Below, piece by piece: positions 9,478 through 18,701 of a DNA stretch of 64,000 bases (its first letter is position 1; each line of letters begins with the position of its first letter). The stretch spans positions 682,001-746,000 of the forward strand of contig NZ_CP022315.1 of NCBI RefSeq assembly GCF_002216775.1. Direction: 5' to 3'. The translations under genes and the position numbers were made by a program. The notes under the pieces are model-generated. The model was not told the origin of the DNA. It was given only the letters and a program-made list of their open reading frames with translations, and did not search any database. This DNA is from Virgibacillus phasianinus. Its GTDB lineage: Bacteria > Bacillota > Bacilli > Bacillales > Amphibacillaceae.

Positions 9478-9604
9478 CAAAAAACTTAAAAAAATTATCA
9501 TAAAAATTTATATTATTACAGTCTTAATTTATCCCTTCAACAAAAACCTATACCGGGATCAAGCCCCGGCATATATAGCCAGAACTTGATCCTTCTTTCA
9601 CCTT

Positions 9605-10030
9605 ATGTTCTTAAAATTCAACCACAATCGCATATACCACCACTGGGGACTATTCGCTTCATCCTGTTTCAGTAAGCAGGTAAACAAAAGTGCCAATACA
9701 CCTACAAATGCTTATACCGCGCCAGAAAACGCTTATTGGTATCCCACGTCAATGCGACAAATGAGCTCCCTATGCCACTTGTGTACGTTATCGATGCAGC
9801 AATAGCAACCATTATAGCAAGACTAACTACTGATCCAATTCCGGTTAAATGTATTATATAAACCAGGAGCAATACCTGCTTTCTGATCCGACTTCTAACA
9901 TGGATGCCATCGTAGCTGGTAAATAAGTAAGTGCATTACCTAAAGATGCGATTAACGAAGCCAGTCAGCACAATGGTCCAATAGTTTCCATCTTTGCCAA
10001 ACCATATTCATCCATGAAAAACTATAACCT
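9605..10030 (-). pseudogene. Decayed MFS (DHA2-like) efflux transporter, C-terminal part
   Basis: Translated minus-strand fragments give LASLIASLGNALTYLPATMA, then in another frame AGIAPGLYNTFNR and IGSVVSLAIMVAIAASIT, and finally ALLFTCLLKQDEA. This order matches the last helices of a 14-TM drug-efflux MFS protein. At least two frameshifts and an internal stop separate the pieces. More coding-like sequence up to about 10180 could be older remnant. Nothing else gene-like is visible between csoR and the acetyltransferase relic. Confidence 0.6.
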
Positions 10031-10420
10031 TGAGGTCTACACTAGACCTACTTGATTGCCAAGTCTTAAAAAAGTTCTTGCGAGGTTATCATATTCCTCA
10101 TAAGGAGTACGTAGCAAAACGACCATCAAAAGAAAAGGATCTTATATCATGTTTTAAACCCCTTGGGAAGCACAAAGACTATGAATTATGAAATTCACTT
10201 TATTTAATAATAGTTATTGTTTTACTTTATAAAAATATAATTTTAAAATGAATAAATCCAATTAGATAACATAGTTGGTTATTAACAAAAGCAACAGGAG
10301 TCGGGAATTATCGATACCATATAGACGAATATAGAATCTGGATTTGTGTCTTTAGTGTTGAGTAAGATTATTATCTTATTTTATTTCACGGGTTAATAGG
10401 AATTAGGAGCTGATAACAGG

Positions 10421-10926
10421 ATGATTATACGTGATGTATTAGAAAGTGAATTAGAATATATAAAAAACATAAGATTAGATGCATATAGCGAACATGAACA
10501 AAAAATCCCTAAGGATCATTGGAATGTTCTTAAACAACAAATCTTAACGGAGGAAGATTTACAAACAAATGTTGACCAAATTGTAACAGAGATCGACGGG
10601 GAGATAGTAGGGACTGTCGTTTTGTTTCCCCAAAAACAGAATTATATACCGGGTTGCTGGATGATGAGTTGGATTACCCAGAAATTCGAAAGTTGGCTGT
10701 ATCGCCAAAATCTCGTGGAAAAGGTGTTGCAAAAGCATTGATTTCTGAGTGTATATTGCGTACAAAGAACAGAGGTTTACAGACAATTGGATTACACACT
10801 GCCAATTTTATGGAAAATGCAATAAAATTATATGAAGGTCTTGGATTTGAACGATTGCCTCAATACGACTTTGAACCAGCAAATGATGGGATTATTGTTA
10901 AAGCTTTTAGGGTCCATATTAAATAA
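10421..10926 (+). pseudogene. GNAT N-acetyltransferase interrupted by a frameshift
   Basis: Two overlapping frames together make one GNAT protein of about 167 residues. The first (10421-about 10650) supplies the N-terminal beta strands, including EIDGEIVGTVVLF. The second (about 10651-10926) supplies EIRKLAVSPKSRGKGVAKAL, the acetyl-CoA loop (RGKGVA), and the C-terminal YEGLGFE motif. A one-base loss near 10645-10655 (ATACCGGG) would explain the split. It may be a genuine pseudogene or a sequence error. GAGCTGATAACAGG precedes the ATG. Confidence 0.75.
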
Positions 10927-11140
10927 ATTTATATAAGGTAAAAAAGATTGTAATAGAATCAAGTTCATATATCCAACCGTGTATTTTTGGTTTCAAACAT
11001 AGATAAACCTATCCTTCTCCAGCCCCCCATAGGATTATTTCGATTGGGAAATTCATAAGAAATATCTTTTCTTATGAATTTAAATTAAAAATGACCATAT
11101 AATGTACCAACTAGACAAGTTGTAACAGGAGGATATAAAT

Positions 11141-12052
11141 ATGACAGTAGCTTTATATGTTACATTTTTTGGTATGCTCATATTGACTTCATTAGCAATA
11201 GGTAGCACCATTTATCATCGCAGGAAGGTCACGTGTATGACAGGAATGATGATTGCGATGTCACTTGGCATGATGGTTGGATTAACTGCAGGAGTGATTT
11301 TAGGTATACTTTTTACAGGTAATTTATTTTACTCAACCGTATTGGGGATATTGATTGGAGTTATTGTAGGTTTTGTGTCAGGCTTACCAGTTAGTTTAAT
11401 GGCAGTTTTAGATGGTGCATTGTCGGGCATGATGGGGGGTATGATGGGGGCGATGCTTGGAGAAATGATTGTACCCGAATATCAGGATTCGTTAATAAGG
11501 ATTATGTTTGTGTTATTCATTGCATTAATATTGGTTCTTTTTGTAATGATGAAAGAAGAATTCATGAAAAAAAGAAAATCAATCTTAGGTCATCCAGCTA
11601 TAATTCTCGGTTTATTTGTAGTATTCATTATTGGTTATAATCAATTAGATCCACTTCTTACTTCATCTAAATCACCAAATCAAATGAACCATTCACCATC
11701 TAATATGAATATGGTTATGAACAATAATAATCTAGTAGTTCAGGCAGATGAATTCTCTTTTACACCAAGTAAAATGGAAATACCTGTCGGGGAAAGTGTA
11801 ACAATGGTTTTAGTTAATAATGGAGAAATTGAACATGATTTAGAAATAGTAGGAATGGAGACTGGAACAGTAGAATCCTTAAGTAGACACCATCATCAAC
11901 AAGAGGAAAATCAAATTCATGTTCATAGTATACCTGGAGAAAAACAAGAAGTGTCGTTCACCCCACTAGAACCGGGTGTATATAAGTATACTTGTACAAT
12001 TCCTGGACATGCCGAATCAGGAATGACAGGAACGATAAAGATAACTTCATAA
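11141..12052 (+). CDS. Multi-TM membrane protein fused to a cupredoxin domain
   Basis: The 303-residue protein begins with about five hydrophobic helices (roughly residues 1-165), including a Gly/Met-rich helical pair (about 95-115). After a Met/Asn-rich linker (MNHSPSNMNMVMNNNN) comes a plastocyanin-like domain from about residue 195. The type 1 copper ligands are all present: His in GEIEHDLE, Cys285 and His290 in TCTIPGH, and Met295. The cupredoxin should face outside the membrane. Its function is probably copper binding or electron transfer near the copper genes; no characterised homologue is recognised. AGGAGG precedes the ATG, and a perfect 19-bp hairpin ends the gene. Confidence 0.8.
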   Translation: MTVALYVTFFGMLILTSLAIGSTIYHRRKVTCMTGMMIAMSLGMMVGLTAGVILGILFTGNLFYSTVLGILIGVIVGFVSGLPVSLMAVLDGALSGMMGGMMGAMLGEMIVPEYQDSLIRIMFVLFIALILVLFVMMKEEFMKKRKSILGHPAIILGLFVVFIIGYNQLDPLLTSSKSPNQMNHSPSNMNMVMNNNNLVVQADEFSFTPSKMEIPVGESVTMVLVNNGEIEHDLEIVGMETGTVESLSRHHHQQEENQIHVHSIPGEKQEVSFTPLEPGVYKYTCTIPGHAESGMTGTIKITS

Positions 12053-12096
12053 ACTAATAAGCAGTTCGATGTAATATTCGAACTGCTTATTAGTTT
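12051..12096. terminator. Shared bidirectional terminator
   Basis: AAACTAATAAGCAGTTCGA pairs perfectly over 19 bp with its inverse around an 8-nt loop. It lies between the convergent stops of the cupredoxin gene and the MurE-like gene. The T tract is short. Confidence 0.75.
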
Positions 12097-12100
12097 AGCA

Positions 12101-13585
12101 TCATGTCAGACATTGCGAACTAGTTTGGTTATATTTCTGTTGATTGTTAAGAAAAATAACTGTTTCTTTATCGGTTTTGGTTGGGTAACAATAATTTTGT
12201 TGATACTCTTCATGGCCTTTTCCGGTGATAATAATCCAATCCCCTTGGACACTTTGTTCCATTGCCCTTTTGATTGCTATTGTACGATCTCCAATTATGG
12301 TTCCTTTTTTGTTTCCAAAAGTATTATTTATATTTTCCATGGTACGAAGCATTTCATTTTTAGGAACAGTATTTAGATTGTCTAATGTCAAAATATATTG
12401 GTCACTCATTTCCGCTGTTACTGACAACATGGCCTGCCTTTTACCTGAGTCTCTATTCCCTCTAAAGCCAAAAACATGAATGAGCCTTTTAGCACCACAA
12501 TACTTTGCTGTACTTAAGCATTGTGAATAAGCGTCTGCTGTATGCGCATAATCGATTACAATAGTTGCACCGTTATCTAGCTTTAGTATTTCAAATCTAC
12601 CTTCAACCCCGGAAAAATCATAGGTTGATGAACAAATTAGATCCTTTTTCAAATTCAATAATGAAGCAACACTGTATGCCATTAGTGTATTGTACATGTT
12701 ATGGATTCCAAACATAGGTGAATAGAGATAACATGATTGATTATTTTTCTCAAATTTAATGGTGGAATTTTTGTAATTGAAATCAATTATCTCTAAATTA
12801 CAATCTTTGAATTGTCCCATGGTAAAAGGTTTAATTCCTCTGTTTTGAAGCGTGGAATTTAACTTTCTTCCCCAGAGGTCGTCCACATTAACGATAGCTT
12901 TTCCGTTTTCTTTTAGCTTATCAAATAGCAATAATTTTGCCTGAAAATACTTTTCCATGGAAGTATGGTAATCTAAATGATCCTGATCAAGGTTCGTAAA
13001 TAGACAATAATCAAACTCAATTCCTTCCAAACGAAATTGCTTTAATCCATGTGATGATACTTCCATAATAACAATGTCATCATTACTAGTTGATAGAAGT
13101 TTTTGTAAAACAAGCGAGCTTGGCGTTGTATTAACACATTCTGAAACCTCACCATTAATGATGTTGTGTATGGAACCAAATAGAGAACAAGATTGACCGT
13201 TCTTTTCCAAAATATGCTTTAAAAGATAGCTTGTTGTTGTTTTTCCATTCGTGCCCGTTATTCCAATAGTCAATTTTTGTTTAGATGGATTACCATAAAA
13301 GTTATTGGCAATAATCCCTAATGCTTTTCTACTATTGGACACCTTTATATAAGGCACAGCCAAATCAGTTAAATTCCTTTCACCTATTATAATACAGGCT
13401 CCTTTTTTAATTGCATCATTAATATATGAATGCCCATCTATTTGAAAACCTTCTATAGCTATAAACACATGGTTCCTTTTAACTTCCAATGAACTATCTG
13501 CAATTCCTTCCACAGGAGTAGTCGCTATTTGGTTTTTTAGTTTATTTTCAATGGTAAGACCATTTAACAGATATTGTAACTCCAT
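12101..13585 (-). CDS. MurE-like UDP-MurNAc-peptide ligase with altered amino-acid pocket
   Basis: This is a 494-residue Mur ligase. MurE adds the third amino acid to UDP-MurNAc-L-Ala-D-Glu in peptidoglycan synthesis. The ATP loop GTNGKTTT (111-118), the VSSHG motif, the carbamylated-lysine position K217 (YFQAKLLLF) and DYAHT are intact. The amino-acid selection motif, DNPR in meso-diaminopimelate enzymes, reads DNLN (402-405), while the GKGHE Glu contact is kept. The gene stands alone, far from any division/cell-wall cluster. It could be a second MurE-type ligase with other substrate use, or a diverging paralogue. Confidence 0.85.
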   Translation of the reverse strand: MELQYLLNGLTIENKLKNQIATTPVEGIADSSLEVKRNHVFIAIEGFQIDGHSYINDAIKKGACIIIGERNLTDLAVPYIKVSNSRKALGIIANNFYGNPSKQKLTIGITGTNGKTTTSYLLKHILEKNGQSCSLFGSIHNIINGEVSECVNTTPSSLVLQKLLSTSNDDIVIMEVSSHGLKQFRLEGIEFDYCLFTNLDQDHLDYHTSMEKYFQAKLLLFDKLKENGKAIVNVDDLWGRKLNSTLQNRGIKPFTMGQFKDCNLEIIDFNYKNSTIKFEKNNQSCYLYSPMFGIHNMYNTLMAYSVASLLNLKKDLICSSTYDFSGVEGRFEILKLDNGATIVIDYAHTADAYSQCLSTAKYCGAKRLIHVFGFRGNRDSGKRQAMLSVTAEMSDQYILTLDNLNTVPKNEMLRTMENINNTFGNKKGTIIGDRTIAIKRAMEQSVQGDWIIITGKGHEEYQQNYCYPTKTDKETVIFLNNQQKYNQTSSQCLT

Positions 13586-13766
13586 TTGTAATATTACCCC
13601 TTAAATTCAACGTAGATTTTTGGTGATCTTGTCCATTTTGTCTGTTATTTGTGTAGAAAGTTTGTGGTTAATCAACCTGTAATATATTTTTAATATTGTT
13701 TTAGTGTTTCTGCTAACAATTAAAATAACACTGAATGCCATTTTATCAGTATTATTTTAGGGGGAG

Positions 13767-14294
13767 TTATTGAGTTAACATATATTGAAAATGTTGATAC
13801 GTATTAACTTGATCTTCAACAGAAACATGCGGGACAAACGCCCAACCCATATTCTTGATAAATGCAGTATATTTTTCTTGTACCGTCAGTTGTTGCAGTG
13901 CCATTTCAACATGCGCGTTTCTCACATTTTTATCTTTCATCATTAAAGCAGAGACATAGTTTTCATTCGACAAACATTTAGCTGTGGTATGCGCTTCTAA
14001 AGCGATCCATTTCGTATTATCATTAGTCTCTTTATCCTCCATACCTTTATGACTATTGGCATTTAATAAATCGTTTAATTCTGGCACTTCAATGTAGCCG
14101 CTATTATAAGGGTTTATAAAAGCAAGCATTATTCTGACATGCGCACGCATCATAGTCGTTTGCAAAACTAGAATTTCTTTTAAAACGGTATTCGATACAT
14201 TGGCCTGGTATACTTCCAGCTTATTTATTACGCCTTCATGAGCCGATAAATGTTCTGCCATTATTCCTAAGTCTGTAGCAGGTAATGTTTTCAT
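13767..14294 (-). CDS. CotF-like spore coat family protein
   Basis: This 175-residue, helical protein resembles the CotF/ferritin-like coat family: an N-terminal segment LGIMAEHLSAHEGVI, a middle block with HTTAKCLSNENYVS, and a C-terminal VHVSVEDQ-type end with many Tyr/Gln. There is no signal peptide. GAGGAGG precedes the ATG. The gene is single, upstream of the MurE-like gene and separated from the Cys-rich gene by a terminator. Family assignment is by overall pattern, so a related four-helix (DUF3231/CotF) function remains possible. Confidence 0.6.
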   Translation of the reverse strand: MKTLPATDLGIMAEHLSAHEGVINKLEVYQANVSNTVLKEILVLQTTMMRAHVRIMLAFINPYNSGYIEVPELNDLLNANSHKGMEDKETNDNTKWIALEAHTTAKCLSNENYVSALMMKDKNVRNAHVEMALQQLTVQEKYTAFIKNMGWAFVPHVSVEDQVNTYQHFQYMLTQ

Positions 14295-14368
14295 AGAGAA
14301 CCTCCTCGTAAGTTAACGTAGGTATTTACCCTATACAGTATGAAAGCAACCTAAAAAGGTGAATGATC

Positions 14369-14404
14369 AAAAAGAGGTAGCTGTTAAAATTCACAGCTAC
14401 CTCC
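14369..14404 (-). terminator. Terminator of the Cys-rich protein gene
   Basis: GAGGTAGCTGT and ACAGCTACCTC form an 11-bp stem followed on the minus strand by TTTTT. Confidence 0.88.
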
Positions 14405-14429
14405 TCACAACTAACTATTTTGATGCATT

Positions 14430-14774
14430 TTAACCAGCCATTTTACGGCATTCATCAGCACATTGTTGACATATTTCTGCACATTCCTGACAATGAGCAT
14501 CTTTCATTTGGCCACATTCGGATGCGCATTGCTCACAAATAGTCGCACATAGACCACACAGCTGAGTTGAAAGAGTACTATTACGTGCCATAAATTTGGT
14601 TGCTTGATTGCAAATATCTGCACAATCATTAAGTGTTTGAATACACTTAATTCTTGCTTGCACATCTGGTTCTTGTAAACAGGCAGTCAGACATTCTTCA
14701 CATGCTCTTAGACATTTTATACACGCTTCAATACATGAATCCATATTTGCAGGTGATGTTGATAATACTCCCAT
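14430..14774 (-). CDS. Cys-rich four-helix-bundle copper-storage-type protein (Csp3/DUF326, YhjQ-like)
   Basis: This 114-residue cytosolic protein has repeated CxxxC and CxxC motifs spread over four helices (for example CIEACIKCLRACEEC and CGLCATICEQCASEC). In the Csp family such cysteines line the inside of a four-helix bundle and store many Cu(I) ions. There is no signal peptide, so it is of the cytosolic Csp3 type. AAGGAGG lies 9 nt before the ATG, and a strong terminator follows. Copper storage fits the surrounding copper-export genes; the stored metal is inferred from the family. Confidence 0.9.
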   Translation of the reverse strand: MGVLSTSPANMDSCIEACIKCLRACEECLTACLQEPDVQARIKCIQTLNDCADICNQATKFMARNSTLSTQLCGLCATICEQCASECGQMKDAHCQECAEICQQCADECRKMAG

Positions 14775-14865
14775 TCTTAAGATTCCTCCTTATTTAGGTT
14801 TTCCTATACCCAAATAATTTACCCACTCTAATCATGATTATACTAATGGCAATTGAATTCTGGGG

Positions 14866-15465
14866 TTATTTGTCATTTATCGCCTCGATAGTTACAAAAA
14901 GACCTTTATAATAGTAATCTACGTGTTTAATGTCCATTTGAGTTTGGTTCAGCAATTCCAATGTATCACGATTTAAATGACAGCCATCACAAACTTTCTT
15001 CCATAATGGTGTTAAAGCATCTTGCATTTTTGCTAACGTTTCCTGTTCCATTCTGACATGCTCAAAAAGTAAAATGGTTGCCCCAGCTTTGCTAACTCTT
15101 TGTATTTCATCAAATGCTCTCATTGGGTCAGGGATTGTACAAAAAACTAGCGTTGCCACTACGGAATCAAAGGTATTTTCCTCAAAAGGGAGCTTTTCAG
15201 CTTTCGCTGCGTATGATTGAATTGGAATCGTAGACAGTTTTATAGAGTTGCGTGCGCGCTCTGCCATAAGGGGATTGGGCTCAACTGCGTCTACTTGGTC
15301 AATGTTCTTATTCGTATAATAAGGAAAATTTACTCCTGAACCGGAGCCAATTTCCAATACTCTTCCACCTGCTTTATTAATAAGCCCCTTTCTGACTTTT
15401 TTAAACCTATTCCGTTCCAGCGGCTTCATTGCTGTATCGTAAATCCTTGGAAACCATTTTCCCAT
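14866..15465 (-). CDS. Class I SAM-dependent methyltransferase
   Basis: This 199-residue protein has motif I as VLEIGSGSGVNFPYY, the acidic VDAVEPN loop and a FDSVVATLVFCTIPDP motif IV, typical of the UbiE/phospholipid N-methyltransferase-like group. The conserved DGCHLNRDT near the C terminus is shared by that group. It lies just after the multicopper oxidase gene on the same strand (72 nt gap) and may be read from the same transcript. AAAGGTGA precedes the ATG. The substrate is unknown. Confidence 0.82.
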   Translation of the reverse strand: MGKWFPRIYDTAMKPLERNRFKKVRKGLINKAGGRVLEIGSGSGVNFPYYTNKNIDQVDAVEPNPLMAERARNSIKLSTIPIQSYAAKAEKLPFEENTFDSVVATLVFCTIPDPMRAFDEIQRVSKAGATILLFEHVRMEQETLAKMQDALTPLWKKVCDGCHLNRDTLELLNQTQMDIKHVDYYYKGLFVTIEAINDK

Positions 15466-15537
15466 GACCGAATCACCTTTCTACACCTAGTAAAACGTCC
15501 GTATCCACCAACAATTTTGATGACTACGGACCTACAT

Positions 15538-17163
15538 TTACTCTGTTATATTCTTGACATCACCGCTAGGCTCAAAGTCTTCAAAGTTATTATACTTTAC
15601 AAGTTGAAGCATGCCAGCCGTAGCGTGATGTAAATCATGACAATGAAAGAGCCAATTTCCTGGATTATCTGCTTTAAATGCAATAACATACGTTTCCCCA
15701 GGTTTCACGTTAAGTGTATCTTTTACAATTGGAGAGCCTTTTACTGTCTTTCCGTTTTTACTCAATACTTGGAAAAAGTGTCCATGCAGATGCATCGGAT
15801 GGACCGCTTCAGCATCATCACCACTCATTTTATTTGTCATCTTGACTTTGACAAGATCACCTTTTTCCACCTTTAAAGGGGGAACATTTGGATAAGCATT
15901 TCCATTAATTGTATAAGCCATTCCCATGCTTTTTTCCATATCCATTTCGGAACCTAAATCCATTTGGTATTCTACATCAAAATTATCATCTAAAGAAAAT
16001 TGCCCTTCCTCTTTTTCTCCAAGATCCATCAAGTTGGCTTTGCTATTTGCCTTCGGGTGTTCCGACTCATTGCCCTTACTATTTTGGTAAGCTACATCGA
16101 TTTTCATATATTTGGCACCAGCCATATCTGTATGATCATCAATCGTGAAATTCTGTCCAGAATTTGCAGTAAAGGCTATATCATATCTTTCACCTGGTGC
16201 AATTTCCAGCACTGAGCCTTTTTCGACTGAAGGATTATTTACTGGTTGACCATCAACATGCGTGATTTTATAATCAACTGGAATATGAATCTTATGAACG
16301 ATGTATCCAGCGTTTATGAACCTTAATTTAACTTTTTCTCCCTTTTTCACTTCCAATGGTTCATTTGCCTCATAGGTTTTTCCGTTAATCGTAAAGATAT
16401 CATACGATGACATGTCGTGACCCATCATTTCTTTACCGCTCATTCCACTCATAACGTGATTCTTTTCCTTATCACTTGAAGAATCCCCATGATTCATACC
16501 ATCCATACCTTTGCCGGAATTTTGTTGATCCATTCCATTCATGTTCTCTTCGTTTGCTTTATCTCCACCCATGTCCATTCCTTCATCAGGATTTGACTGC
16601 CATTCATCAAGAACTAATGTATAATCCCGATCGGCATTCACACCTTCTTTCGGCTCAACAATGAGTACTCCATAAAGCCCTTTATCTACTTGTTCCACAC
16701 TGTTTTGGTGACTATGATACCAATACGTCCCAGGAACAGTTGCAACAAAGTTATACGTATACGATTCACCTGGTGGAACCGCATCCTGTGTTACGCCAGC
16801 AACCCCATCCTCCGTGTTAGGCACAGGATAACCATGCCAATGGATAGTGACGGGTTTTGGAAGTTTGTTTTGTAAATTCACCTTTACTACTTCCCCCTGG
16901 GTAACGCGTACTTCCTTGCCCGGAATTGTACCACCATATGTCCAGGCATTAACCATTTTTTTGTCATTCAACATCCAATCCGTTTCCTGAGCAGTAATGT
17001 TGATCTCGTTCACTTCTCTTCCCTCTGTATCCACTTTCTTGACTGAAACGGTCTCATCAGATGATGAGGATTGGTTATTTTCATTCGTAGTAGTGGTTTC
17101 CCCTGTGCATGCCGCTAAAACAACGACTAATAGTAATGGTATTAATATTTGTATTTTGTTCAT
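15538..17163 (-). CDS. Lipoprotein multicopper oxidase with Met-rich insert
   Basis: This 541-residue enzyme probably oxidises Cu(I) or phenolic substrates at the membrane surface. A lipoprotein signal peptide ends in LAAC (lipid-modified Cys19). The four copper-binding motifs are intact: HWHG (108-111), WYHSHQ, HPMHLHGHFF and WLFHCHDLHH. A Met/His-rich insert in the middle (MNGMDQQN, MDGMNHGD, MSGMSGKEMMGHDM) resembles the copper-sensing segment of CueO-like oxidases. It is the third gene of lgt-resA-mco and also has its own promoter with a CsoR-type site. The neighbouring Lgt and ResA would lipidate it and support its maturation. Confidence 0.93.
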   Translation of the reverse strand: MNKIQILIPLLLVVVLAACTGETTTTNENNQSSSSDETVSVKKVDTEGREVNEINITAQETDWMLNDKKMVNAWTYGGTIPGKEVRVTQGEVVKVNLQNKLPKPVTIHWHGYPVPNTEDGVAGVTQDAVPPGESYTYNFVATVPGTYWYHSHQNSVEQVDKGLYGVLIVEPKEGVNADRDYTLVLDEWQSNPDEGMDMGGDKANEENMNGMDQQNSGKGMDGMNHGDSSSDKEKNHVMSGMSGKEMMGHDMSSYDIFTINGKTYEANEPLEVKKGEKVKLRFINAGYIVHKIHIPVDYKITHVDGQPVNNPSVEKGSVLEIAPGERYDIAFTANSGQNFTIDDHTDMAGAKYMKIDVAYQNSKGNESEHPKANSKANLMDLGEKEEGQFSLDDNFDVEYQMDLGSEMDMEKSMGMAYTINGNAYPNVPPLKVEKGDLVKVKMTNKMSGDDAEAVHPMHLHGHFFQVLSKNGKTVKGSPIVKDTLNVKPGETYVIAFKADNPGNWLFHCHDLHHATAGMLQLVKYNNFEDFEPSGDVKNITE

Positions 17164-17168
17164 TCAAT

Positions 17169-17189
17169 ATACCTCCCAAGGGTATTATA
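17169..17189 (-). promoter_or_regulatory. CsoR-type operator and -10 box before the multicopper oxidase
   Basis: A perfect TATAAT (17189-17184, minus strand) runs directly into ATACCCTTGGGAGGTAT (17185-17169), whose ATACC/GGTAT arms match the CsoR operator type. The same bases include the GGGAGG ribosome binding site. The -35 is weak. Confidence 0.6.
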
Positions 17190-17231
17190 GTAACATAATT
17201 AAATTCCTAAGTAAAATCGAATCGATCATTT

Positions 17232-17804
17232 TCATTCTGGCTGTATTTGTTTCAAATAGCCTTCTAAACTATCTAATGTCAGCGCACCAGCGACTATTTT
17301 CACTACCTTTCCCTTAGGACTAATAAAAAATGTACTGGGAATTGGCCCAACGCCATATAAATCCATAACCTGTCCACTTTTATCATGTGGAATAGGAAAG
17401 GTTAAGTCATATTTGTCAATAAATCGATCAATTACCAATTCTGTTGCATCTAAACTTACTGCAACAATTTCAATCCCTTTTTCTTTATACTCTGGATACA
17501 ATTTCTGCATATATGGCATCTCTGCTTCACAGGGTTTACAATACGTTGCCCAGAAGTTCAACATAACACCTTTACCTTCTAAATCACTTAGCCTAACACT
17601 TTCCAATTCATTGTTTTTATTGACTTGTTCCAACACAAAATCTGGTGCCTGAGATCCTACATCTATTTTAGTGGTATCTTTCGTGAGATTTGATACCAAT
17701 GCGTATCCAACTGCAGCAAGCAGGATTACTAATACTGTTATGCGAAATATCAATCGGTTTCGTTTCTTACGATGTTTGTTTGCTTTCACCTGCTCTAAGT
17801 TCAC
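17232..17804 (-). CDS. ResA/TlpA-type thiol-disulfide oxidoreductase
   Basis: This 190-residue membrane-anchored thioredoxin has one N-terminal helix (about 17-37) and its thioredoxin domain outside the membrane. The redox site is FWATYCKPCEAEMPYM (WxxxCKPC), followed by the cis-Pro loop GPIPSTFFI. ResA-like proteins reduce disulfides in exported proteins. The start is GTG at 17804 with AAGGAGGTGA upstream. It lies between lgt and the multicopper oxidase, so maturation of the oxidase or other cuproproteins is the likely task. Paralogues lie at 27138-27740 (intact) and 28152-28667 (decayed). Confidence 0.92.
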   Translation of the reverse strand: MNLEQVKANKHRKKRNRLIFRITVLVILLAAVGYALVSNLTKDTTKIDVGSQAPDFVLEQVNKNNELESVRLSDLEGKGVMLNFWATYCKPCEAEMPYMQKLYPEYKEKGIEIVAVSLDATELVIDRFIDKYDLTFPIPHDKSGQVMDLYGVGPIPSTFFISPKGKVVKIVAGALTLDSLEGYLKQIQPE

Positions 17805-17873
17805 GCTGTCACCTCCTTGCTAGACTGGTACAACACAGTGCCACTTAATCTATAATCTATTAAACTCAACTGA

Positions 17874-18701
17874 TTAACCTTGAACCCCGTAAAAAAGCAG
17901 TAAAGAAATGACCATCATAGATAGCACAAACATGACAGTTTTAATAATATCTTTCTTGGGAATTGGAGTAATTTTATCGGTCAATCCATTTGCCTTACGA
18001 TACCTCATTAGGGAAATCGCAATAATGATGCCTATTAGGCTCATAACATGGCTTACACTAAACGGTCCAACAACCATAGGATTTATTCTAGCAAATTCTA
18101 CAATGCCACGAATTATCATATACCCAATTAGATAATGAATAAAGATTTGACCGGTGTAGGAAGTTTTTTTTAATTTTAACCACAAATAACCGAACAACAG
18201 AAAATCTAATAAAAATTCATATGCCTGAGCAGGATGCAAAATTTCCCCGTATCTTTCAATCCCCCAAGGTAAGGCACTAGACATTGGTTCACCAAATACA
18301 TCACAGCCAATTCTACTTATTCCTTGCGCCAGAATTAGTGCCGGTGCAACAATATCTAAGGTATGCCAAATTGGTAATTTATGCCGCCTCAGTAGGAAAT
18401 AACCGATGACTAATCCGCCCAAAACTCCACCATGAATCGATAATCCACCGTTTTGGATAAAAAGTATTTCCATTGGATTGGCAATATAATAGGCGGGATC
18501 GTACACAACTACGTAAACAATACGAGCCCCTATTACCCCGCCCAACAATGAATAGATAGCTACATCTATTAATAATTTATGATCCATCCCTCTCTTTTTT
18601 GCTTCTCGTATCAATAGCAGAAGGCCAATTAATGCACCAACAGCTATCATGAATCCAAAAAAGTAAATCGTAATAGGACCAAGACTAATAACGGGTATCA
18701 T
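17874..18701 (-). CDS. lgt: Prolipoprotein diacylglyceryl transferase (Lgt) paralogue
   Basis: This 275-residue integral membrane enzyme moves diacylglycerol from phosphatidylglycerol to the lipobox Cys of prolipoproteins. It has about seven helices. The HGG motif (SIHGGVLGG) and the signature region GISRIGCDVFGEP with Arg and Glu are present, though the usual GN-FxN reads GCDVFGE. It heads lgt-resA-mco, whose last product is a lipoprotein. The normal housekeeping lgt of Bacillaceae lies in an hprK-lgt context, so this is probably an accessory copy dedicated to the copper lipoproteins. Confidence 0.9.
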   Translation of the reverse strand: MIPVISLGPITIYFFGFMIAVGALIGLLLLIREAKKRGMDHKLLIDVAIYSLLGGVIGARIVYVVVYDPAYYIANPMEILFIQNGGLSIHGGVLGGLVIGYFLLRRHKLPIWHTLDIVAPALILAQGISRIGCDVFGEPMSSALPWGIERYGEILHPAQAYEFLLDFLLFGYLWLKLKKTSYTGQIFIHYLIGYMIIRGIVEFARINPMVVGPFSVSHVMSLIGIIIAISLMRYRKANGLTDKITPIPKKDIIKTVMFVLSMMVISLLLFYGVQG

